From Actinomycetota bacterium (GTDB lineage Bacteria > Actinomycetota > Acidimicrobiia > Acidimicrobiales > AC-14): a stretch of DNA of 64,000 nt. Positions 8,960 through 17,715 of the stretch are shown here, one piece after another. Both the position numbers and the translations under genes were made by a program. The stretch is from NCBI GenBank assembly GCA_040754375.1, contig JBFMCT010000001.1, positions 34,145-98,144 on the forward strand. Direction: 5' to 3'. Each line of letters starts with the position of its first letter. Within the stretch, counting starts at the first letter, position 1. The notes beneath the pieces were generated by a model. It was not told where the DNA came from. It saw only the letters and a list, made by a program, of their open reading frames with translations, and made no database searches.

Positions 8960-9098
8960 CCGAGGGACCGATCCCCTTGGCGGTCGGCGCGCCGACCCGC
9001 CGACCGGCCGACCTGGCCCTTGCCTGACCTCTAGGTGGGACCGAGCCCCAGACGGGGCGGTCGGTCGCCCGGGAAGGGCTCGGGCACCCGCCACTTTG
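8960..9098 (-). repeat. Dispersed palindromic element, copy E (decayed)
   Basis: A diverged copy in reverse orientation, starting 2 bases after the stop codon of the membrane glycosyltransferase. The ends are weak (ccgagggaccgatcccc and its partner near 9082-9098), but the interior keeps the element's order. Read on the minus strand in the element frame, it still gives ATDRPVWGS and GAPTAKG without a stop. The length between the aligned ends is again 139 bp. Confidence 0.7.
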
Positions 9099-9112
9099 GG
9101 GGGGAACCAGGA

Positions 9113-9529
9113 TCAGGCTGGGGGCGGGCCCTCGTCGCCGTCGTCCCGCCGTACCTCCTGCTCCCGGCGCCGGAGGTCGGCCTCCCACGCCCTGAGGCGC
9201 TCTTCGTCGCCGGGGCGGGTACGGGGGACGAAATCCTCTCGGTCCTCGGGCCCGAGGGCCCGCCTCCGGGGTGGCGGAGCGGGCCGACGGCCGCCGGCGC
9301 CCGGCGCGCTGGCGGTGCCGCCGGGCCGCCACCCGGCGTAGAGGGGCCGGCCCACCGCCAACCAGACGATGGAACCGATGGTCGAGAACAACAAGACGAT
9401 CAGCAACCACGTCATCTTGGGCAGGTTCCTGATCAGCACCTCCTCCGACGAGATCACGTCGAGGATGCAATAGACCCACACCGCCAAGGCGATGAAACCC
9501 ACCAAACCGAGACCTGCGAAGCGGAACAC
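9113..9529 (-). CDS. PLDc_N-type small membrane protein
   Basis: A 138-residue protein with two membrane segments near the N-terminus (residues about 4-24 and 38-60) and a cytoplasmic, proline- and charge-rich tail. The segment WVYCILDVISS...LPKMTWLLIVLL...GSIVWLAVGRP matches the phospholipase D N-terminal (PLDc_N) family, short proteins widespread in actinobacteria with no known enzymatic role. The GTG start at 9529 follows a strong GGAGGGAGGGG ribosome site. The tail ends in an EAD-type helix rich in Arg and Glu that may form a coiled coil. It is probably a single-gene unit. The PLDc_N domain alone carries none of the HKD catalytic motifs of phospholipase D. Confidence 0.8.
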   Translation of the reverse strand: MFRFAGLGLVGFIALAVWVYCILDVISSEEVLIRNLPKMTWLLIVLLFSTIGSIVWLAVGRPLYAGWRPGGTASAPGAGGRRPAPPPRRRALGPEDREDFVPRTRPGDEERLRAWEADLRRREQEVRRDDGDEGPPPA

Positions 9530-9610
9530 GACCCCTCCCTCCCGCCGGGCGGCTCTGCCCGCCGGCCCATCGAGTGCCTCAATTCGCCCATATCGTTACC
9601 AGCTCGCGGC

Positions 9611-9631
9611 CCCGAGGGGCTTCTTCGGGGT
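9611..9631 (-). terminator. Possible hairpin after the methyltransferase gene
   Basis: On the minus strand, CCCCGA and TCGGGG pair across a 9-base loop, 11 bases past the methyltransferase stop. There is no clear T-tract, so it is only a weak candidate for intrinsic termination. Confidence 0.3.
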
Positions 9632-9641
9632 GGGGCGGTGG

Positions 9642-10442
9642 CTAATGCCGGGCGCCGGCCCGGCGGGCCACGACCACGTTGTGGGCGCACAGGCGGCGTA
9701 CGCCGGGCAGATGCTCGACCACCTTCTCGACCCCTGCGAAGGCGCCCAGCAGTGACCTCGGGGCGAAGTCGGGGACCAGGCCGAGCTGAGCCGAGGAGAC
9801 GACGCAGGCCCCGGCCCGCTCCAGCCCTCCGACGATCTCCGCCTCGGGCACGAGCCGCTCGTCACCACAGTCCTGGGGGACACGCTTCATCAGGTAGGGC
9901 CAGTAGGGGTTGCGGGGGTTGTGGTCCCAGATGAGCACGTGGCCCCCCGGGCGGGTCACCCTCACCATCTCGGCCAGCGTCAGGCGTACGGCCTCCGGGT
10001 CGATCACATGGTGGAGCACGGCCACGCAGTACACGAGGTCGAAGCACTGGTCGGGGAACGGCAGGGCCCCTTGGGCCACGGCCGCCGGGAGCCCCGGCCG
10101 GCGCTCGGACAGCACGTCGAGCATGCCCGCCGATGGTTCAGCCCCGTAAGCCCGGAACCCGGCCGCGGCCACCTTCTCGAGCAGGGCGCCGGTGCCGCAC
10201 CCGACGTCGAGGACCCGCCCGCCCACCGGTGCCCACTGGCGGACGGCGGCCACCCGCTTGCGGTGGTAGTGGCCCATCACGTGCGCGGGGATGGCGCCGT
10301 CGTAGTGGCCGGCGATCTCGTCGAAGTGGCTGTGCCGGTGCGCGTGCCCCCTCGGGGAACCTTGACCGTGGAGGGGCTCGCCCGGCGCCTCGCCGTGGTG
10401 GTCCCCGGCGGGCCGGTCGGTGCTGGCCGTCGAGCCCGTCAT
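9642..10442 (-). CDS. Class I SAM-dependent methyltransferase
   Basis: A 266-residue methyltransferase of the UbiE/Methyltransf_11 type. Motif I is VLDVGCGTGALLE (SAM binding), followed by an acidic motif-II region (YGAEPS), the post-motif FDLVYCVAVLHHV and a motif-III-like RPGGHVLIWDHN. The first 40 residues are His- and Gly-rich (HGEAPGEP, HAHRHSH) and could bind metal or simply be disordered. The substrate is unknown. The start codon is ATG at 10442, and GGAGGA is 9 bases upstream. It stands alone between the PLDc_N gene and the GerMN/two-component operon. Related proteins methylate lipids, quinones or small metabolites. Nothing nearby indicates which. Confidence 0.83.
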   Translation of the reverse strand: MTGSTASTDRPAGDHHGEAPGEPLHGQGSPRGHAHRHSHFDEIAGHYDGAIPAHVMGHYHRKRVAAVRQWAPVGGRVLDVGCGTGALLEKVAAAGFRAYGAEPSAGMLDVLSERRPGLPAAVAQGALPFPDQCFDLVYCVAVLHHVIDPEAVRLTLAEMVRVTRPGGHVLIWDHNPRNPYWPYLMKRVPQDCGDERLVPEAEIVGGLERAGACVVSSAQLGLVPDFAPRSLLGAFAGVEKVVEHLPGVRRLCAHNVVVARRAGARH

Positions 10443-10524
10443 GGTGGTCGTCCTCCCTGTGGCTGCCCTGGCGTGCCCCCGAGGTTAGGCGCGGCCGGCA
10501 GGCCCGATGGCGTGACCGCGGCGG

Positions 10525-11178
10525 TCACCGCGCCGGGCTGACGGCTACGTAGTCGAAGCGGCGCAGCGGCCCCGGGCGGAGGGCGCCATCGCCGGTGGGC
10601 ACCTCGACCGTCCGGCCGTCGAGGGCGAACGCCACCCCGCTCACGCCGGGAAGGCCTGTGAGGGTGTAGACGATCTGGGCGAGGGCCAGGACCTGCTCTT
10701 CACCCTCGACCTGCACGAAGGCCTCGTCCACCTCCACCAGGGGGACCCCGGCGGCCAGCGTCCCGGCCAGCCGGGCCGTGCCCGTGACCGCCGTTCGCAG
10801 GCCCTGGTCGCGCTCGGCCGCCGTCGGTCGGGCCAGGAGGGCTTCGATGGCCCCGTCGGCCAGGGGGAGGGCGACCTCGCGGTCGACGGGCTCCAGGCGG
10901 GATCCACGTACGAAGTAGACCTGGGCGGTACCCCGGCCCGGTCCCCGGGCCACGGGCGGGGCGTCGGACGGCACGGTGGCCGGCGTCCCGAGGTCGGCGG
11001 GGGCCACCGTGCGGGCCCGGTCGTCGACCGGCACACCGCACGCCACCAGCGCCCAGGCGACCAGACCGGCGACCACCCCGGCGACCGGAGAGCTGACCAG
11101 AGCCCCCACCGGGGAGGCGGGCCGCCGGCGCGGCCCGCTCCGCGGCTGGGACAGGGCCCCGGCCCGGGAGGCCGTCAT
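10525..11178 (-). CDS. GerMN-domain lipoprotein (LpqB-like partner of the sensor kinase)
   Basis: A 217-residue exported protein. The N-terminus is basic, then comes a hydrophobic segment ending in a lipobox-like LVAC near residue 47, so it is probably lipid-anchored. Residues about 85-210 form one GerMN domain: VYFVRGSRLEPVDREV, then a repeat-like second half VVEVPTGDG preceded by LTGLPGVSGVAFALDG. GerMN domains occur in LpqB, the lipoprotein that modulates the MtrAB two-component system of actinobacteria. Here the gene is the last of the response regulator-kinase-GerMN operon, and its ATG overlaps the kinase stop by 4 bases. It is shorter than LpqB and lacks the beta-propeller part. Sensing or modulating the kinase in the envelope is an inference from gene order. 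Confidence 0.8.
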   Translation of the reverse strand: MTASRAGALSQPRSGPRRRPASPVGALVSSPVAGVVAGLVAWALVACGVPVDDRARTVAPADLGTPATVPSDAPPVARGPGRGTAQVYFVRGSRLEPVDREVALPLADGAIEALLARPTAAERDQGLRTAVTGTARLAGTLAAGVPLVEVDEAFVQVEGEEQVLALAQIVYTLTGLPGVSGVAFALDGRTVEVPTGDGALRPGPLRRFDYVAVSPAR

Positions 11179-12587
11179 CGCTCGGCCTCGGGCAGCTCGA
11201 CGACGAACCGGGCGCCGCCCCCGGGCCGTTCAGCGGCGTACACCCGGCCCTCGTGGAGCCGAACGTGCTCGGCGACCAAGGAGAGGCCCAGGCCCGTGCC
11301 TTCGGCGTTGCCCCGCCGGCCGGCGGCCCGGCCCCGGACGAAGGGCTCGAATATGCGGTCGCGGTCCTCGGGGCCAACCCCCGGCCCGGCATCCTCCACG
11401 GCCAGCAGCACACCTCCCGGCCGGGCCTCGATGGACATCCTGACCACCCCACCACCGTGGGTCTGGGCGTTCTCGACCAGGTTGACGATCACCCGCTCCA
11501 GGCGCCGCTTGTCGACCCGTACGAGGAGGTCGCCGGCCGCGGGCTCGACGTGCACGGGCACCCCGGCGGCCTGGGCCGAGCGTAGGGCGTGGGCCACGAG
11601 TTCGTCGGGGCGGACGACCTCGAGGGTGACCTCGGCCGCCCCCGCACGGATGCGGGACATCTCCAGCAGGTCCTCGACCAGCCTCTGGAAGCGGCGGACG
11701 TCGCCGGCCAGCAGGTCGAGTGCCCGCCGGGCGCGCTCGGGCAGGTCGTCGCGCCGGGCCTCCAGCAACTGGACCGATGTCGACAGTGTGGTCAGCGGGG
11801 AACGCAGCTCATGGCTGACGGCCGAGGCGAAGCGGGCGTCGCGCTCGATGCGCTCGCCGAGGGCGGCGGTCATGGCGTTGAAAGCGTCCGACAGGGTGTC
11901 GAGGTCGGCGTCTCCCGTCGACCGCAGCCGGACGTCGAGGGACCCGGCCCCGACGGCGGCGGCCGCCTGGGCCGCTTCGGTCAGGGGCCGGAGAAGGCGC
12001 CCGCCGGCCCAAACGCCGACGCCCACCCCTCCGAGGGTGGTGATCAACGCGGCTGCTCCCAGGGCGTTGCGCAGGACCCGGAGAGTACGGTCGAGATCAT
12101 CGAGGGAGGCCACCTCGAAGTAGGCCCCGGCCTCACCCGCCAGGGGAAGGCCGACGGCCAGGTGAGGTTCGTCCCGGAGCCTGAACAGGCGGAGTACGGC
12201 GTCCCCGGCGGCCGCCCGCTCCCGCACGTCGGCGGGGATGTCGTCCCGACCGACCTGGAGGGTGGACGCGAACCACCGGTTCTCGTGGAGCACGACCGGG
12301 TGGGAACCAGCCGGCACCACCAGGGCCGACAGGAGGCGGGGGATGTCGGGCGCGGCGGCGTACAGCTCCGTGGCCACCAGCCCCGCCGCCGCCTGGCTGC
12401 GCCCCAGCACCGAGGCCTCGCGCTGGTCGAGAAGGTAGGTGCGGGCGAACTGGTAGGTGATGACCGCCAGCGACGCGCTGAGCAGCAGGGCGCCTCCCGC
12501 GAAACCGGCGACGACCCGCCGGCGCAGGCCCAGGCGGCGACGGCTCCCCCGGTCGGGCGGGGCCGTGGCGGCGTTCGGGGCGGTCAC
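11175..12587 (-). CDS. Sensor histidine kinase, MtrB-like
   Basis: A 470-residue membrane histidine kinase. Two membrane segments (about residues 25-47 and 175-196) flank an extracellular sensor domain of about 125 residues. A HAMP linker follows (about 197-250), then the dimerisation helix with phosphoacceptor H259 in SAVSHELRSP, and the ATPase domain with N box (NLVENAQTHG), G1 (VEDAGPGVG), F box (FEPFVRG) and G2 (GTGLGLSLV). It should phosphorylate the response regulator encoded just upstream. GTG at 12587 is preferred because it starts 10 bases after that regulator's stop. A start at 12638 would add 17 residues and overlap it by 41 bases. Its stop overlaps the GerMN gene. The order resembles mtrA-mtrB-lpqB. 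The signal is unknown. Confidence 0.9.
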   Translation of the reverse strand: MTAPNAATAPPDRGSRRRLGLRRRVVAGFAGGALLLSASLAVITYQFARTYLLDQREASVLGRSQAAAGLVATELYAAAPDIPRLLSALVVPAGSHPVVLHENRWFASTLQVGRDDIPADVRERAAAGDAVLRLFRLRDEPHLAVGLPLAGEAGAYFEVASLDDLDRTLRVLRNALGAAALITTLGGVGVGVWAGGRLLRPLTEAAQAAAAVGAGSLDVRLRSTGDADLDTLSDAFNAMTAALGERIERDARFASAVSHELRSPLTTLSTSVQLLEARRDDLPERARRALDLLAGDVRRFQRLVEDLLEMSRIRAGAAEVTLEVVRPDELVAHALRSAQAAGVPVHVEPAAGDLLVRVDKRRLERVIVNLVENAQTHGGGVVRMSIEARPGGVLLAVEDAGPGVGPEDRDRIFEPFVRGRAAGRRGNAEGTGLGLSLVAEHVRLHEGRVYAAERPGGGARFVVELPEAER

Positions 12588-12597
12588 GTCCCGCGGG

Positions 12598-13278
12598 TCA
12601 GGGCTGGAGCTTGTAACCGAGGCCCCGGACCGTGACAAGGTGGCGGGGCCGGGCCGGGTCTTCTTCGATCTTGCGCCGCAAGCGGCGGATGTGGACGTCG
12701 ACCAGGCGGCCGTCGCCGAAGTAGTCGTAGCCCCAGATGCGGTCGAGGAGGGCCTCGCGGGTGAGGAGGCGCCCGCCGTTGGTGGCCAGCTCGCACAGCA
12801 GCCTGAACTCGGTCTTGGTGAGCACCACCTCGTCGCCCCCCAGCCGGACGACCCCGGTGTCGGGTTGGACCTCCAGGGTGCCGAACCGGAGGACTTCGGC
12901 CGGGGCTTCGCCGGAGCGCACGCGGCGCAGGAGCGAGCGGATACGGGCCGACAGCTCCTTGACCACGTAGGGCTTGGTGACGTAGTCGTCGGCCCCGGCC
13001 TCGAGGCCGGCCACCACGTCGTGGCTGTCGGCCCGGGCGGTGACCATGATGATCGGGACGTTGCTCGTGCTCCGCAGGGTGCGGCAGAGATCGAACCCGT
13101 CGAGGCCCGGCAGCATCACGTCGATCAACACCAGCTCGGCGGGCCGCTCGGCGAACAGACCCAGGGCCTCCTCGGTGCTCTCGGCCACGGTCACCGAGTA
13201 CTCCTCGTCCTCGAGGGCGAGGCGCAGGGAATCGCGGATCCTCTCGTCGTCCTCGACTATCAGGAGCTGGGCGGCCAC
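12598..13278 (-). CDS. OmpR/PhoB-family response regulator, MtrA-like
   Basis: A 226-residue response regulator. The receiver domain (residues 1-115) has the acidic pocket E9, D10, phosphoacceptor D53 (LIDVMLPG), T80 and K102. The C-terminal winged helix (about 130-226) has the recognition region HIRRLRRKIEEDPARP and ends in VRGLGYKL. It is predicted to bind direct repeats and control envelope or division genes in response to the kinase encoded next. GTG at 13278 gives the normal short N-terminus (MAAQLLIVEDD). The longer upstream reading frame is rejected because its first 67 residues have no family resemblance. The promoter must lie in the 148-bp gap shared with the divergent site-2 protease gene. 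Confidence 0.92.
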   Translation of the reverse strand: MAAQLLIVEDDERIRDSLRLALEDEEYSVTVAESTEEALGLFAERPAELVLIDVMLPGLDGFDLCRTLRSTSNVPIIMVTARADSHDVVAGLEAGADDYVTKPYVVKELSARIRSLLRRVRSGEAPAEVLRFGTLEVQPDTGVVRLGGDEVVLTKTEFRLLCELATNGGRLLTREALLDRIWGYDYFGDGRLVDVHIRRLRRKIEEDPARPRHLVTVRGLGYKLQP

Positions 13279-13426
13279 GCCACCATGATGCCCTGGCCGG
13301 CCCCGGTCGCCAACGCGCGCCCTGCCGGGGCGCCATGTCACCGAACCGCAACCCGTCCCGCGCCGTGTTGTCGCACGTTGCGGGGGATGATCTACCCAGA
13401 GTTCCGCCCATCGGGAGGGGAGCGCT

Positions 13427-14560
13427 GTGGAAGAGAGCGTGCGGATCGGCAGGATCGGCGGGGTCCGCGTCGGGGCCAACTGGAGCCTTCTCGTGGTCTT
13501 CTGGCTGATCGCCTGGGGGCTGGCCTCGGGCCGCCTGCCGCGCGACTACCCGGGCTACGCCGACGGGGCCTACTGGGTGGCGGGCATCCTCACCGCCTTG
13601 GCGTTCTACGGCGCGCTGCTGGCCCACGAACTGGGCCACGCCCTGGTCGCCCGGCGCCAGGGGATCGAGGTCGACGGCATCACCCTGTGGCTCTTCGGCG
13701 GCGTCACGAAGATGAAGGGCGAGTCGGCTACCCCGGCGGGGGCGGCGTGGGTGGCGGCCGTGGGACCGGCCATCAGCCTGGCCGCGGCCGCCGGGTTCGC
13801 GGTGCTGGCCCTGGTGCTCGACCTGGCGGGAGCGCCTGCTCTGGTGGCTGGTACGGCCGGCTGGCTGGCCCGCATCAACGTCGTGCTGGCCGTGTTCAAC
13901 CTGCTCCCGGCTGCCCCCCTCGACGGGGGGAGGCTGCTGTCAGCCCTGCTCTGGAAGCGCCGGGGTGACCGGCTGGGGGCGGCTGTCAGTGCGGCCCGCG
14001 CCGGCCGGGGCCTCGGTTACTTGCTGATCGCGGCCGGCCTGCTGGGCGTGTCGGCGGGCGACGGCGTGGGAGGACTGTGGTTCGTGTTCCTGGGCTGGTT
14101 CCTGCTCATGGCCGCCCGGTCCGAGCAGATGGTGGCCGAGACCCGGTCGCACCTCGACGGGGTACGGGTAGCCGACGTGATGACGCCGGGCCCGGTGGTG
14201 GCCCCCGGCTGGGTCACGGTGGACGCCTTCTTGGAGGACTACGCCCTGCGGCACCGCTTCTCGTCGTTCCCCGTGGAGCGCTTCGACGGCGAGCTGGACG
14301 GCCTCGTGACCATCAACCGCCTCAAGGGCGTCCCCCGCGACCAGCGGGGGGCGGTCCGGGTGCTCGACGTGGCCTGCCCTCTGGCCGAGGTCCCCATCGT
14401 GCGCTCCGATGCCATGCTGCTCGACCTCGCCGGCCAGCTCTCGGGTTGCGCCGACGGCCGGGCCCTGGTCATCGACGACGGCCGGCTCGTCGGGATCGTG
14501 TCTCCCACCGACATCGCCCGGGCCGTCGAGTTGTCGGCCGCCCGCAAGGGCCATCCCTGA
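13427..14560 (+). CDS. Site-2 protease family membrane metalloprotease with CBS domains
   Basis: A 377-residue intramembrane zinc protease (M50B, SpoIVFB/Rip3-like). HELGH at about residues 67-71 gives two zinc ligands and the catalytic glutamate, and LDGG near 166 supplies the third ligand. About six membrane segments cover residues 15-230. The C-terminal 140 residues hold two CBS-like motifs (VADVMTPGPV and GRLVGIVSPTDIARAV), which bind adenine nucleotides in other proteins and may couple activity to energy state. The GTG start is preceded by GGGAGGGGAG at a spacing of 6-7 bases. It is divergent from the two-component operon. Such proteases cut membrane-bound anti-sigma factors or regulators. 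No obvious substrate is encoded beside it. Confidence 0.9.
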   Translation: MEESVRIGRIGGVRVGANWSLLVVFWLIAWGLASGRLPRDYPGYADGAYWVAGILTALAFYGALLAHELGHALVARRQGIEVDGITLWLFGGVTKMKGESATPAGAAWVAAVGPAISLAAAAGFAVLALVLDLAGAPALVAGTAGWLARINVVLAVFNLLPAAPLDGGRLLSALLWKRRGDRLGAAVSAARAGRGLGYLLIAAGLLGVSAGDGVGGLWFVFLGWFLLMAARSEQMVAETRSHLDGVRVADVMTPGPVVAPGWVTVDAFLEDYALRHRFSSFPVERFDGELDGLVTINRLKGVPRDQRGAVRVLDVACPLAEVPIVRSDAMLLDLAGQLSGCADGRALVIDDGRLVGIVSPTDIARAVELSAARKGHP

Positions 14561-14569
14561 CGGCGGAGG

Positions 14570-14920
14570 TCAGGTTCGGGGCCGGCCCTCCCCCCGGCGA
14601 TGGTGCTCGGCCAGCTCGTCGACGGAGGTAAGCGGGCTCAGTTCGGTGCCCGCCCGGTAGGCGGCCCGGCCCACCATGTGGGCCCCCACGGGGGCCGTGA
14701 CGAACTGGAGCACGATCACCAGGAGCAGCTTGGCCACGTCACCCCGGTTGTCGATGACGATGGCCGCGCCCGCCAGCACGAGCACGAGACCGAGCGTGGC
14801 CGGCTTGGTGGCCGCGTGCATGCGGGCGAACACGTCGGGGAACTGCTGGAGCCCGAGCCCGGCGGTGAGGCCCAGGGTGACGCCGGCGAGGATCAGGGCG
14901 GAGGCGATGGCTTCGGGCAT
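14570..14920 (-). CDS. mnhG: Mrp/Mnh antiporter subunit G (operon 1)
   Basis: A 116-residue protein with three membrane segments, matching MnhG/MrpG: GLQQFPDVFARMHAATKPATLG is the family signature. It is part of the multi-subunit Na+(K+)/H+ antiporter in the cytoplasmic membrane. The ATG at 14920 overlaps the mnhF stop (TGATG). It is the last gene of the seven-gene operon A-B-C-D-E-F-G and ends 10 bases from the convergent site-2 protease gene. Confidence 0.92.
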   Translation of the reverse strand: MPEAIASALILAGVTLGLTAGLGLQQFPDVFARMHAATKPATLGLVLVLAGAAIVIDNRGDVAKLLLVIVLQFVTAPVGAHMVGRAAYRAGTELSPLTSVDELAEHHRRGEGRPRT

Positions 14921-15180
14921 CAGGCTCCTCTCCGCTCGATGAACCGGGCCACGTTGACCGTGCCCACGAACCCGAGCAGAGCGGTCACCACGAGCACGTC
15001 GAGGAAGACGCCCGACCCGGTGCGGGCCGCCCCTACGGCGATCCCGCTGACGATCAGGACCAGGACGGTGTCGAGGGCCACGATGCGGTCGGCCAGCGAC
15101 GGGCCCCGCACGAGGCGGGCCAGGCACAAGAAGACGGCGACCGCCAAGATGGCGAAGGCCACGGTCGTGACAGTTGTCAT
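14920..15180 (-). CDS. mnhF: Mrp/Mnh antiporter subunit F (operon 1)
   Basis: An 86-residue protein with three membrane segments. The family core is visible as LVRGPSLADRIVALDTVLV and a C-terminal FIERRG. MnhF is a small essential subunit of the Mrp cation/proton antiporter. It overlaps mnhE by 4 bases at its start and mnhG at its end, consistent with tightly coupled translation and fixed stoichiometry. Confidence 0.93.
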   Translation of the reverse strand: MTTVTTVAFAILAVAVFLCLARLVRGPSLADRIVALDTVLVLIVSGIAVGAARTGSGVFLDVLVVTALLGFVGTVNVARFIERRGA

Positions 15181-15797
15181 GGCTGCCCTTTCTGGTCCGA
15201 CGGTCCCGATGCTGTCGACGGCCCCGCCGCGCCCGACGGGCCCGGCCCGGGCCCCTCGGCCGCCAGCAGGCCCTCGGCCGCGGCGACGGCGCGCTTGGTG
15301 CCGAACGCCCGGATGGCCAGGACCTCGAGGTACTGCACCTCACGGCGGACGGCTTCGATGTCATTGAGGTGGAGGACGTGGACGTAGAGAACGGTGGGGT
15401 CGTGGTGGACCTCGATGGTCAGGGTGCCGGGTGTGAGCGAGATGGCGTTGGCCACCAGGGTGGTGAGGGTGTCCGACACCCCCTTGATGGGGATGGCGAC
15501 CACGCCTTCGTTGATCCGGTTGCTGGGCGTGACCACCTCCCACAGGACGATGGCGCTGGCCTCCAACAGCTTCCAGGCGAAGTACACGACGAAGCGGGCC
15601 ACGGCCACCGGGCGGAACGCCCCGGGGGCGCCCCGCTCGGCCCGAGGGAAGAGCGTCACCAGTACCCAGCCCACCAGCACGCCGCCGGCCACGTTGGCGA
15701 CGCTGAACGACTCCCACAGGGCGACCCACACCAGGGCCAGCCAGCCGATCATCAGCGGCAGCGTGAAGGGGAGCGGCCCCTGGCGCCGGGGGCTCAC
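15177..15797 (-). CDS. mnhE: Mrp/Mnh antiporter subunit E (operon 1)
   Basis: A 206-residue MnhE. Two membrane segments near the N-terminus (LMIGWLALVWVALW and ANVAGGVLVGWVLVTLF) are followed by a third, then a soluble domain with the family signature ANAISLTPGTLTIEV and LYVHVL. The C-terminal 35 residues are an added Gly/Pro/Ser-rich tail not needed for the fold. The GTG at 15797 overlaps the mnhD stop (GTGA). An internal ATG 15 codons later is possible. It is a structural subunit of the antiporter complex, linking the D and F/G modules. Confidence 0.9.
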   Translation of the reverse strand: MSPRRQGPLPFTLPLMIGWLALVWVALWESFSVANVAGGVLVGWVLVTLFPRAERGAPGAFRPVAVARFVVYFAWKLLEASAIVLWEVVTPSNRINEGVVAIPIKGVSDTLTTLVANAISLTPGTLTIEVHHDPTVLYVHVLHLNDIEAVRREVQYLEVLAIRAFGTKRAVAAAEGLLAAEGPGPGPSGAAGPSTASGPSDQKGQP

Positions 15798-17350
15798 CGG
15801 CCCAGTACCGCCTCGATGTACGGTGCGGGGTCGGCCAGCACGGTGGCCGCGTCGACCGCCATGTCGTAAAGGGGCGCACCGGCCACGGCCACGGCCAGGC
15901 TGGCCACGATCAGCACCACCGTGGGTACTGTCATCATCGGGGGCAACGAGATGCGCCCGGCAGCCGCCACGGTGGCCGTCCCACCCGCCCCGGAGCCGAG
16001 CACGGTACCCGTCCCGGCCGCCCCCGGCCCGCCCGCGCCCGGCCCCCCCTCGCCAGGCTGGCCCCAGAAGGCGGCCGCCCAGATCTTGGTCATGGAGAAC
16101 AGGGTCAGCAGGCTGACAGCCAGGCTCACGGCCACGATCCCGTAGCGCTCGATCTCGACGCCGGCGTTGACGAGGGCCAGCTTGCCCACGAAACCCGACG
16201 ACGGGGGTACCCCGGCCAGGCTCAGGGCGGGCACCATGAACAGGACGGCCAGCAGTGGCGTTCGATGGAGGAGTCCTCCCAGGCGGCTGAGCGCGCCGGT
16301 GCCGGTGGCGTTCTCGATCAGGCCCCCGACCAGGAACATCGTGGTCTTGACGATGATCTGGTGGACCATGAACAGGATCGAGCCGGCCAGCCCGGCCACC
16401 GAGAACAGCCCGACCCCCATGATCATGTAGCCGATCTGGCTCACGATGTGGAAGCTCAGGAGCCGCTTGATGTCGTTCTGGGCGATGGCGCCGAGCACGC
16501 CCACCACCATGGTCAGCCCGGCCAGCACGAGCAGCACCGTCGATGGCCCGCCGTCGGTCGGGAACATGAGGGTCTGGGTGCGGATGATGGCGTACACCCC
16601 GACCTTGGTCAGCAGGCCGGCGAAGATGGCGGTGACGGGCGTCGGGGCCGTCGGGTAGGAGTCCGGCAGCCAGAAGAACAGCGGGAAGATGGCAGCCTTC
16701 ACCCCGAACACCACCAGCAGGAGCAGGCCCAGGCCGTGGCGCACGGGCTGGGGCAGCTCGCCGATGCGGCCGGCCAGGTCGGCCATGTTGACCGTCCCGG
16801 TGGCCGCGTAGATGAGGCCCACGGCCGTCACGAAGAACGTCGACGCCACCAGGCTGATGACCACGTAGGTCATGCCCGTACGCACCTGGTCGCGCCCCCC
16901 GCCCAGGGTGATCAGGACATAGCTGGCGCTGAGCATGACCTCGAAGGCGACGAACAGGTTGAACAGGTCGCCGGCCAGGAACGAGGCCGACACCCCGGCG
17001 GCCAGGATCAGGTAGACGGGGTGGAAGAAGAGCCGGTCGTCGGCTGTGCGGGGGCTGCCGATGGAGTACACCAGCACGGCCAGCACCACCAGGGCGGAGA
17101 CGACCAGCATCAGGGCGGCGAACATGTCGGCGACCAACGAGATGCCGATGGGCGCGGGCCACGCCCCCACCTGGATGGCGACGGGGCCCTGGTCGTTGAC
17201 CTGGACCAGGACGGCGACGGTCAGGGCCAGGCAGGCCACCAGGACCGAAACGCTCAGCGCCCGCTGGGCCTGGGGCCGGCGGTGCAGGACCATCGACAGA
17301 GCGGCCGCCAGCAGGGGCAGGGCCACGGGCAGGGTCACGAGGGACCTCAC
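15794..17350 (-). CDS. mnhD: Mrp/Mnh antiporter subunit D (operon 1)
   Basis: A 518-residue protein with about 14 membrane segments, homologous to the proton-pumping ND4/NuoM/NuoN subunits of complex I. Characteristic stretches are FVAFEVMLSASYVLITLGGGRDQVRTG, with the conserved membrane glutamate, IFPLFFWLPDSYPTAPTPVTAIFAGLLTKVG and the lysine-bearing KRLLSFHIVSQIGYM. It forms one of the two proton-translocating channels of the antiporter. The GTG start overlaps mnhC (GTGA). A Gly/Ala-rich cytoplasmic loop near residue 430-460 is longer than usual. The closest relative in the window is the mnhD of operon 2. Confidence 0.94.
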   Translation of the reverse strand: MRSLVTLPVALPLLAAALSMVLHRRPQAQRALSVSVLVACLALTVAVLVQVNDQGPVAIQVGAWPAPIGISLVADMFAALMLVVSALVVLAVLVYSIGSPRTADDRLFFHPVYLILAAGVSASFLAGDLFNLFVAFEVMLSASYVLITLGGGRDQVRTGMTYVVISLVASTFFVTAVGLIYAATGTVNMADLAGRIGELPQPVRHGLGLLLLVVFGVKAAIFPLFFWLPDSYPTAPTPVTAIFAGLLTKVGVYAIIRTQTLMFPTDGGPSTVLLVLAGLTMVVGVLGAIAQNDIKRLLSFHIVSQIGYMIMGVGLFSVAGLAGSILFMVHQIIVKTTMFLVGGLIENATGTGALSRLGGLLHRTPLLAVLFMVPALSLAGVPPSSGFVGKLALVNAGVEIERYGIVAVSLAVSLLTLFSMTKIWAAAFWGQPGEGGPGAGGPGAAGTGTVLGSGAGGTATVAAAGRISLPPMMTVPTVVLIVASLAVAVAGAPLYDMAVDAATVLADPAPYIEAVLGR

Positions 17351-17715
17351 CGCACGTCCTCCGGGTCGGGCCGGCTGCGGGCGATGCGCCGGTCCTCCAG
17401 GTCGTCCTCGACCTCGTCGTCATGGCGGAGCAGCCAGCTCCGGTAGGCCAGCGTCAGCAAGAAGGCGCTCACGCCGAAAGCGATGACGATGGCCGTCAGG
17501 GCGAGGGCCTGGGGGAGGGGGTCGGCGAAGCCAGCCGTCTCGCCTCCCGAGATGGGCGCCCGCCCGGCCCGGCCCCCGGCCATGAGCAGCACGAGGTTGG
17601 CGCCGTGGCCCATCATGGCCAGCCCGATGACGATCTGGGTCAGGTTGCGCTGCAGGAGCAGGTAGGTGCCCACGGCGTAGAGCGTCCCCACGACCAGGGC
17701 GAGCACGACGATCAT
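17347..17715 (-). CDS. mnhC: Mrp/Mnh antiporter subunit C (operon 1)
   Basis: A 122-residue NuoK-like protein with three membrane segments. The core is [29 protein letters not shown] and DPLPQALALTAIVIAFGVSAFLL, which carry the conserved glycine and acidic pattern of MnhC. A cytoplasmic acidic/basic tail follows (DDEVEDDLEDRRIA). The ATG at 17715 overlaps the mnhB stop (ATGA). It is the small partner of the D subunit in the antiporter membrane arm. Confidence 0.94.
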   Translation of the reverse strand: MIVVLALVVGTLYAVGTYLLLQRNLTQIVIGLAMMGHGANLVLLMAGGRAGRAPISGGETAGFADPLPQALALTAIVIAFGVSAFLLTLAYRSWLLRHDDEVEDDLEDRRIARSRPDPEDVR